DNA of 64,000 nucleotides from Taeniopygia guttata (lineage: Eukaryota; Chordata; Aves; Passeriformes; Estrildidae): the NCBI RefSeq assembly GCF_048771995.1, contig NC_133024.1:86594501-86658500 (forward strand). Reading direction: 5' to 3'. Shown in pieces: positions 56,271 to 64,000 of this stretch (position 1 is its first letter; each line of letters starts with the position of its first letter). The position numbers and the translations under genes were made by a program. Below the pieces are notes generated by a model. The model saw nothing but the letters and a program-made list of their open reading frames with translations. It was not told the DNA's origin and did not search any database.

Positions 56271-59200
56271 TGACGGGGTGCTCCCTCTGTGTTCCCTGTG
56301 TCCTCTTTTTTGGACGAAGCCGGGGTAGAGCAAGGCTCCCTGCCGGCCTCAGGAGCCGTCGGGGTCCCACACACACCTCTGTAGGACTTTGCCCTTCCTG
56401 CCTCTTGCGTGTTTGTACGGGAAAAAATTTGCAACCCGTCCCCTCGGGGCCTGAGGCTCTGGGGAAGAGTCAGGTGGAGCCAAGGGGCTTTGGAAACAAA
56501 TATGCCATAGGAGCATGGTAATGGATTCCCTGCACAGTTTTTGTGGTTGCTGTAGAAAGATGGCTTTTTGGCCCTTGCATCTCCGATCATGCCTATCCAT
56601 ATGGAAAGCGGCCGTGTCCCAGCGCTGCTGCTGTTCCTCGGCCATCGGGCTTGGCCCGGAGCCTGCATCAAGTGTTTCTGCCAGCAAAATGTTTTCCTGC
56701 CTTGTTACGTGGCATATGATGGTGGCATTGAGCCAAGGAACAAGGGCCTCCCTCTTTCTGCTTAGGACGTTCACTGCTGTGCTGTGTTTTTGTTAAAAGT
56801 CAGGGATAGCTGGAATTGTTGACGACTAGTATATTATAATGCATTTGCATCCAAACCAGTGAAGCTTCATCAGTCTCTCAGAAGAACTGGTGTGATGATG
56901 CTATATGGAAATAATTGTCACATGCAAAATGTGACCACCCATCTTTATGTTGGAGTCAGAGGTTGGCTCTTTTATATAGATGTTTGGCCAGGGATCAGTA
57001 AAATTGCTGCAGTTTTAAATACTTTTAAAAATGCACAAAGGAAAAGGAGATGCTTTAACTTTTTTTAAAATTATCAGTAAGAAGAAATTTTTGCAAAATG
57101 TTGATGATTCTTATGTTTTAAAAGTTAGCATGAGTTGTAAGTTAGCATGAAGAAGATCATTCAATAATTGACAATAGCATAACTTCAGTTCTATCTTCAT
57201 GTTTTCAGAAGAAATAAATATCACAGGTTTGAGGATCTTTTACAGATTTAGGTCACAAAAAAGGAAAGGAGAGGGGAATGTGGTTTTCCTATGATTATTA
57301 AAAACTAAGGTAGAAACCCCCCCAAATACCAAAAGTGTAAAGAAAGACATATTTCTAGATATGTAGCTTGTTTATAAGAAACCAAGGCAAAACTTAGTAT
57401 CTGCATAGGGACAAAGATGTTCTCAGAGTCCAGACAAGAATAACTCAGTTGTTTAATATCCCGCTGGCTGTGATGTTTTTGTGTTGAGTTAACCAATATA
57501 TCCTATTAATTTATTTCTTTGAGGCCACTTTGAATAACAAATTCTCTCAGTGAGGTTTTTAAAATTCTGGATACAACACTAACAGTGATCAGTTGCACAC
57601 AATTTCTCTGAAATCGACAAAATGGTGACAAGATGCTGAAATATTAGAGCATCCTGGGAATTGCTGCTACATTGTCTGCTCAATATTGCGCTAATTCTAT
57701 CATTGGTCATTTTAACTGATAGAAGAAATGGAAAGTGCCTGAAAATTTATTACAAGAAAGTATTCAAGAGGTGGATGATTAAAAGACATTGCAAGGGTTT
57801 AGGAACTTTTCCTGGGGTCTAAGGGACATTGACTTCTATGCAAACAGTGAGCCCAGCTGAAATTTTTAGGGTTTTAAATGTTAGTCTCTGCTATAAGTCT
57901 CTGAAACCAGTTAGCTATTCTGTATTTTTCTCAGGTTCTGAAGACCACAGTGATCAAATATGATGGGGACAAGGTATTGCAGGCAGGAATATTGAATTCC
58001 CTGGCAATGAAAACCCTTAGGTTTTGTGTGTTATTTCAAGCTATCTCCATGCACAATGATTTGTAAAGCAGAGAACAGCCAAAGTTTATGACATAATACA
58101 AACTATTCAAGGAAAAAACCCCAGGCATTTAGAGAACAGATAGGTGTATCTTCCTTTAACAGATCTCTTACTGCTTTTTTCCTGGTGAACTTGATCATAT
58201 TGTTAAAGAATTGTTCATCTTACATTCTTACATAATTTACCAAATATATAAGAAAAAGGCATTAATATATAGTAATGGACAAATATCTTTGTTACTTTTA
58301 AACTGAAGGCAGATGATTTCAGCTGCCTCAAGGTTCCTACTCATGTTCTGTAATCACAATTACAAAATTTAGACAAAGGCTCTCAAACACAGAAATCTTA
58401 AGATAAATGTTCTCAAATAAAGTGGTTATATGTCTGGAAACTGGATAAGGAAATTGACTAGCAATTAAAGGAATGAAATACAATGAAGACCATTTATCAG
58501 AGTCCTAAGGAAAACAGACGGAGTCTAATATATTTGGGAGCAGAATTACATAGTTGGTTGATTAAAATGATATTATCAATATAGTACACTTACATACTTT
58601 AAGGTATTTGACTTGTTAATGGATGGTTCTTAAAAACAGGTACACAATAGATGCTCAGAAGTGGCCAGCAGCATGTGTGTTCAGAAATGCCTAGATGATC
58701 CTCTTATTTCTATCTTTTTCCCCCGTGACCTGGTAGTAGCAATTGAATGAAAATTATTGATTTTTATGGATAATGGTAGAACCAGGAAGAATATGCAGAT
58801 TACTGTCACTACACAATCAAAAGCACAAAAGTACTCTGTTTTCATTATATGTAAGGAAGGTAAGTGTGAAGTGCATCATGCTAGAAACAAAGTATGAGGT
58901 GCACCTCTCTGTTGTGACAGTGATTATGAGATGAACTTGGTAGTCATAGTACTCAGCCAGCAACTTTAAGCTTTTTATTGTTATTTTGTTTCCCCCCAAA
59001 ACACTCATCTTTTTTATAAGATATGGAGGAACCAAAAATAAAAAAAACAGGAAAGCTTTATTACATATGTATCTGTTTTTGTTTGTATACTAATGCAACA
59101 TTGTGTCTAGGTCTGCTGTCCTAATTGAAGATAAATTTTTCATAAATAGAGAGGGTTTAAAAAAAAGTAAGGAGAGAGATATTTTAATGATAGAAGGAAC

Positions 59201-61429
59201 ATTTCTTCTAGCATTGGGCTGCCAGAGATCAGATTACCTGCAGCCTTGTTGGGCTATTCTTGCCTCAAATTATGAATGGGAGGAGAACTAGTCTGTGGGA
59301 GAATGTCTGAGATTCAGTTTGCTCATAAGAGGAAGGGATGAGGAATCTTCAGTCTTTTAGTGAAAACATCTACTGTAAATATTTTGTGCCACCTGCCAAG
59401 CAAGGGCTTGAGGCAGTCTGCAGCTGCTCTTCCTCAGCCAACTCTGTGGCTGTGTGTGCTCTAAGTGACATAGTGACATAGTGAAAGCATTGATGGAAGT
59501 CATCTGGAATCTAATAAATTTTTTTTTAAAAAGATCCTCACATTACTTCAATAGTGGAGAAAATTTTAAACCTTATGAATTCTTAAATAAAGTTTGTAAA
59601 ATACTTCTGTGAGACAGGTCTAAGAGAACTACTCTGATTTATTCCAGTAAACGGAATGTATTCTTGAATTCCTGCATTACAAATAGGTAAGGTCAAGACC
59701 CTCAAATGTGCAATTTGTCACCAAATTTAGTGAATCTAACAATGACTTATTTCATTCTAGCTTACTGCTTCAGATCATTATGGTAACTTCAACAGTAATT
59801 TCAACTTTTCATATACAAATTGAGCGAAGTAGAAAAAGTTACAATCCAGTGGTCTAGAACATTTTACGAGGTACTTGTAAATGAACTTGAGTTTGGAATC
59901 TGCTGTTAATCTTAAAGACATTTAAAGTGTTATCTGTCTGAAAAGATCTGTAAATTTAAGGAATGTGGAAAGAAACCTTTTAATTGATGCCACCCTCAAA
60001 GCTGTAAATGAATCACATTGGTATGTCAGAGAGACTTAGAAAGCATTTATAAAACAGCTTGTTAAAAGAAGGAATTATTTCAGGCATTGGGTCTACTTCT
60101 TCCCTTCTGGAGTTTTTCATGGCAGCATAACTAAGGCCATGTGGCTTTTTGTGTTTCTTTCAATTAATGTTTAACAGATAAAATCAATACATTGGGAATG
60201 GTTTAGATACTATTGATCCTTCTCTGGAGCAGAAGGTGGCCAGGATGACTCCCATTGATCTCAGTCTTTTTTCTGGTGTATCAGAGTACTCTTACATTAC
60301 ACACATCATTCCCCACTCTCTATGCTGGACCCCCTCCCCCAGTCCTTTACTGCTTCAAAGAGTACTCTAATTTATTTAAATATTTATTTTAAGTTCAGTT
60401 GCTCTGTAGAAGTTGGAAGGGCACAGAAGGATGTAAAGGCTAGTTCCTCAGGCTTCCTGAATAAATCCAAAAATATATATGTCAGAAAGTGTCTGTACAG
60501 TAAATGGAAGTTGTTACAGCCCCAGAGTGAGATTCATAGTAGCATCCTGCTATGGAAGGACCCATGTAACAGGAATGGTGAAGAAGACTCCAGCTTTTAA
60601 TTTCTGACTATTTATGCATAACTACTTTTATAGGAAACTTCCTGAAATACCTCCTAGAATTAGGCAACTCATTCATTTCTGTGAAAATTGCGCATGTGAT
60701 GTGTCATGACTTTAAAGTGTTGAGGGGAACACTACTGGCATTGGCCTGGCTTTCCTATAATTATATGAAAAATTCAGAGCACTCACAATGGTGATGTGAT
60801 AAAGGAACTGAGATGCACATTCTTGTACTTCTGATGATTCTAGTTATCTTGTCCAGTTTGGAAAGACATGGATTCATCACACCTTGATTCAGTGTTATGA
60901 CACAATTAAGAAAGAAATTATACTTTGCCTTTTTACCTATTTTATCTAATGTAGATTTAATGCAAGATATAATATAGAATGGGATATATGAAACAGAGTG
61001 ATCCACTCAGTCATACTAAAGTTTTGTTTTACTTTCTGTGGCTGAATAAATCTGTGATGCTTTGTATTGCCAAAGTCCTGAATACAGAATGGGTATAAGA
61101 CAGGGTCCAAATGGGATGTGCACCCTGGGTACGTCAGGGTGATTACAAGTCTGTCATGTGTTCCTGCAGGTGGCTAACAGTGGGTACTGGATGCACAGAG
61201 ATGTGTAAAAGTAATGCATCATAAAGAAAATTTTTCTTGTTGGTTTATTAGAATTCCTGTTGAAGCTTTTACTGACATATGGACTGCTTATGTCTCTTCT
61301 GTTCTTACTATCATCTCTGTAATCTTATTGTAGCTCATGCTGAATGAATGAGTCAGTAATACCTGTGTTCAGAATAGCTTGATTTCCTCCTTTTGTGGGG
61401 GACTTCAGCACATTTCTACAATCTCCACT
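56271..61429. other. Region upstream of MFSD9, no gene recognised
   Basis: 56,271-56,800 is moderately GC-rich with several open frames on both strands but no family resemblance. From 56,800 it is AT-rich and featureless to me. By synteny TMEM182 should lie to the right of the window; no exon of it was found. Confidence 0.65.
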
Positions 61430-62060
61430 CAGGTTTTACGTGACTCAGCCATGTAACCTTGCTGCAAAGAAAGTAGATGGTATCCTGGGCCTTATTAGGC
61501 AAAGTATTGCCAGCAAGTTGAGGGAGGTGTTCCTTCCTCTCTGCTCACCACTCGTAAGGCCACACTTGGAGTGCTGTGTCCAGTTCTGGGCTCTGCAGTA
61601 CAAGAGACACATGAACACTCTGGAGGGGGTCAAATGATGGACAACTAAGGTGGTGGAGGGACCAGAGCATTCTCTCCTATGAGGAAAAGCTGAGAAAATT
61701 AGGACTGCTATGCCTAGAGAAGAGAAGGCTCAGAAGGAGTTTTATATAAATACCTGGTGGAGCCAGGCTCTTTTCAGTGGTGCCCATTGACAGGACCCGA
61801 GACAGCGGGGACAAGCTGAAACACAGGAGGGTTGCTTTGAACATCAGGAAACACTTTTTATTGTGAAGGTGACCAAACACTGGTAGGTGTTTGGTCAGAC
61901 AAGGAGGATCTGGAGTATCCATCCTCGGAGATACTGAAAAACTGCCTGGACGTGGTCCTGGGCAATCACTTCTAGATGGTCCTGCTTGAGTAGGGAGATA
62001 GACAAGATGACCTCTAGAGGTCCTTTCCAACCTCACAATCACTCTGTGATTGTGTGACTT
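61430..62060 (+). repeat. CR1 LINE, 3' end, sense
   Basis: A continuous match to my memory of the avian CR1 3' region. A 'gtccagttctgggctctgcag' stretch follows a 'ggccacacttggagtgctgt' block. 'gaggaaaagctgagaaaatt' and 'agagaagagaaggctcag' come next, then 'aggctcttttcagtggtgcc', 'aacatcaggaaacacttttt', and the end 'gacctctagaggtcctttcc' with 'ctctgtgattgtgtgac' resembling the terminal 8-mer repeats. It is 5'-truncated. Codons of the reverse-transcriptase C-terminus remain in part (for example [12 protein letters not shown] in the frame at 61,395-61,637). It is the least diverged LINE in the window. Confidence 0.93.
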
Positions 62061-64000
62061 GTGATCTGATTTTTTTTTTAGTATTAAGAATAAAGTGGTT
62101 GTATCTCAAACTAGTTATTCCAGACTCTCTGTTGGTCAGTGAACAAACCAAACCAAACCAACAACCGCCCAAAGTGATTGTACTTTTAGGGCACGGTTGC
62201 TTGCACATTGATGTGGTCATCCAAAAAAAGGTCAGACAGACTGTGCCATAAAAGTGGTGTATGACTATAGAGGAAACCTGAAGTGACCAGTTTAAAGATG
62301 AACTTCAGGCACATATTTCATGGACAAGAGGTGTGCAGAGTATGCTGTGCAAGGTGTCTGGCTGTTTGTCTGCCTAGTACTCTGCTGACAAGTGATGGTG
62401 TCAGTGCAATAGGTAACATCTGCCCAGCTGGGGAAGATGAACAGAATGAGGATCGGAATCAGCGGGTGAGATACTCCCATTACTGTTCAGAACAGTAAAT
62501 GAGCATTGAGGTCTCAGAAGGACTCAGTTCTGAGGCAGTTGCTGAAATTGTTTCTTGGTATGTAATGAGACATGCAGCCAGTTCTAAAAGGCTGTTTTTA
62601 GATCATGGGCATATCTGCCAGCACAGATAAGGAGCTGCCTGCCAATTCCAAACAGACGCACCCGACACTTACTCAATCACACACACAAACATAAACAAGC
62701 AAATAAACAACATCCCCTTCCCATAAATATCTTTTTTTACACTTCAGATGGAAAAGGAAAAAAAGAAACAGCCTGCTATTGTTTTTTTTTTTTTTTTCTT
62801 TTCTATTTTTAAATACAAGGAGGGGCTCAGATATAATATTGAAGCTGGAGCTATTATATGCATAAATGAAATATGCAGATTCAGGAGTTAATTTAGCCCT
62901 ATCTATCTGGTGAATAAACAGAAATAAAATAAAAAAAACTTTTGCAGCTTTTTAAAATGAGCCTGGAATCTATCCATTATGTGGGTCCTTCAATCTTCAC
63001 ACTATGAGTCAACAAAATCCATGAATGTTGGGCTTAATTAATCAAATTGATTGAATACTAAAGCTGTTTTAATTACTTCATTGTCATTACAGTAGGGATA
63101 AATTTGGCTAAGTCATTTTGGTATAAAATGACAATATTTCTGCAGAAATTTAGGAGTTTTGAAAGGAGTTAGAGAATTACTTTGTTTAAGATTGAAAATA
63201 ATTATTATTTTGCCTCGATAAGCTTGTCCCTGTTTTCTCTCCCTTGAAACTTTCTCTGTTCTATTGAGGAACCTTCAGAAATTAATTTAATTAAAGAAAA
63301 AGGCCCTGAGACTTTCTTTGAGTATTCAAGTGGTGGATAACATGAATTTTTAAGCTGACATAACAAGTCTTAACATGGCTTCTGCTTCATTCTTGACATA
63401 GACAGGCATAATACTGGTGATGTTAGAGTATTTGGAAGATAACACTGCCAGAGAATGTGCCATAAATATAAAAGCGAATAATTAAATTAGATCCTCTCAG
63501 GATGAACATGCTAAACTGAGACCAGAGTGCATGTACAGTATATTAAAAATAAATACTTGCACTGCACAGGCAGTAATTCAGCTGTCATTTGAATTTAGTG
63601 AAACTTTCCATGCAAGCTACTCACAAGAGTAAGTTACTCTCATGCAGAAACAGGGTCACAGTGTAACTGACATACTTCTGTCCTGAGGGCGGGTAGGTGC
63701 AACATGACTGGAACTAGCCATTTGATGTTTTTTGGTAGTTTGTTTTATTAATTGTGGTTCAGTGGCTGAGACAGCGGTCTGGAGTTCTCTTTTTACTTCT
63801 GATTTAATGTTGGAAAAGTTCACTGTTGTGACATTATAAGACCTCCCATTATTTAGGATGAGCTAAGTGGCATAGTGTTAAATTAAACAGTGCATTAGAA
63901 TTAATTTTTACTAGATATCATGAACAACTTTATAAAATTATTTTGTTTATGTTGGACTATCTGTATCTTTGAATTTCACTGTATGAAATTCTTGAACTTT
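62061..64000. other. AT-rich non-coding right end
   Basis: No gene, exon or repeat family was recognised. A T-tract lies at about 62,781-62,797. Confidence 0.7.

Noticed and set aside
57000-64000. Exons of TMEM182, expected to the right by synteny
   Set aside because: No recognisable transmembrane exon or splice-bounded conserved frame; only AT-rich DNA and a CR1 copy.

Overview
This is vertebrate nuclear DNA, almost certainly avian. The evidence is two multi-exon genes with GT-AG introns and CpG-island promoters, CR1-type LINE copies, and a solo LTR of a type I associate with bird (especially passerine) genomes. No mammalian SINEs were seen. No bacterial, phage or CRISPR-like content was seen.

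Layout: 1-9,100 is AT-rich non-coding DNA. It contains one isolated GC/CpG-rich patch (about 5,880-6,180) and a TA/CA-rich simple-sequence block (about 8,340-9,080) that stops where a CpG island begins (about 9,120-9,960). SLC9A2, encoding the Na+/H+ exchanger NHE2, runs on the + strand from the ATG at 9,530 to the stop at 41,064. It has 12 coding exons, and the joined frame is 813 codons plus stop. The 8.4 kb between the two genes (41,065-49,489) holds the SLC9A2 3' flank, a 216-bp polypyrimidine microsatellite (43,734-43,949) and a solo ERV LTR (about 45,627-46,716). MFSD9, an orphan major facilitator superfamily transporter, runs on the - strand from the ATG at 56,173 to the stop at 49,490. 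It has 6 coding exons and 454 codons plus stop, and starts in its own CpG island (about 55,880-56,270). From 56,800 to 64,000 there is no recognisable gene, only one clear CR1 LINE 3' end (about 61,430-62,060).

The tail-to-tail order SLC9A2>, <MFSD9 matches the order known from human chromosome 2q12 (SLC9A4-SLC9A2-MFSD9-TMEM182), which supports both identities. SLC9A4 and TMEM182 would be expected outside the window to the left and right; I could not find exons of either here. The two genes are unrelated in mechanism, and I see no sign that they act together.

All exon boundaries were placed by hand. Splice sites were chosen so that the reading frame, the known protein family and the GT/AG dinucleotides agree, and all junction phases close exactly. 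UTR ends cannot be fixed from sequence alone. I found no convincing novel gene system. The more unusual items are the nested LINE in SLC9A2 intron 5, the polypyrimidine mirror-repeat tract, the orphan GC-rich patch and the sharp AT-to-CpG boundary at the SLC9A2 promoter.
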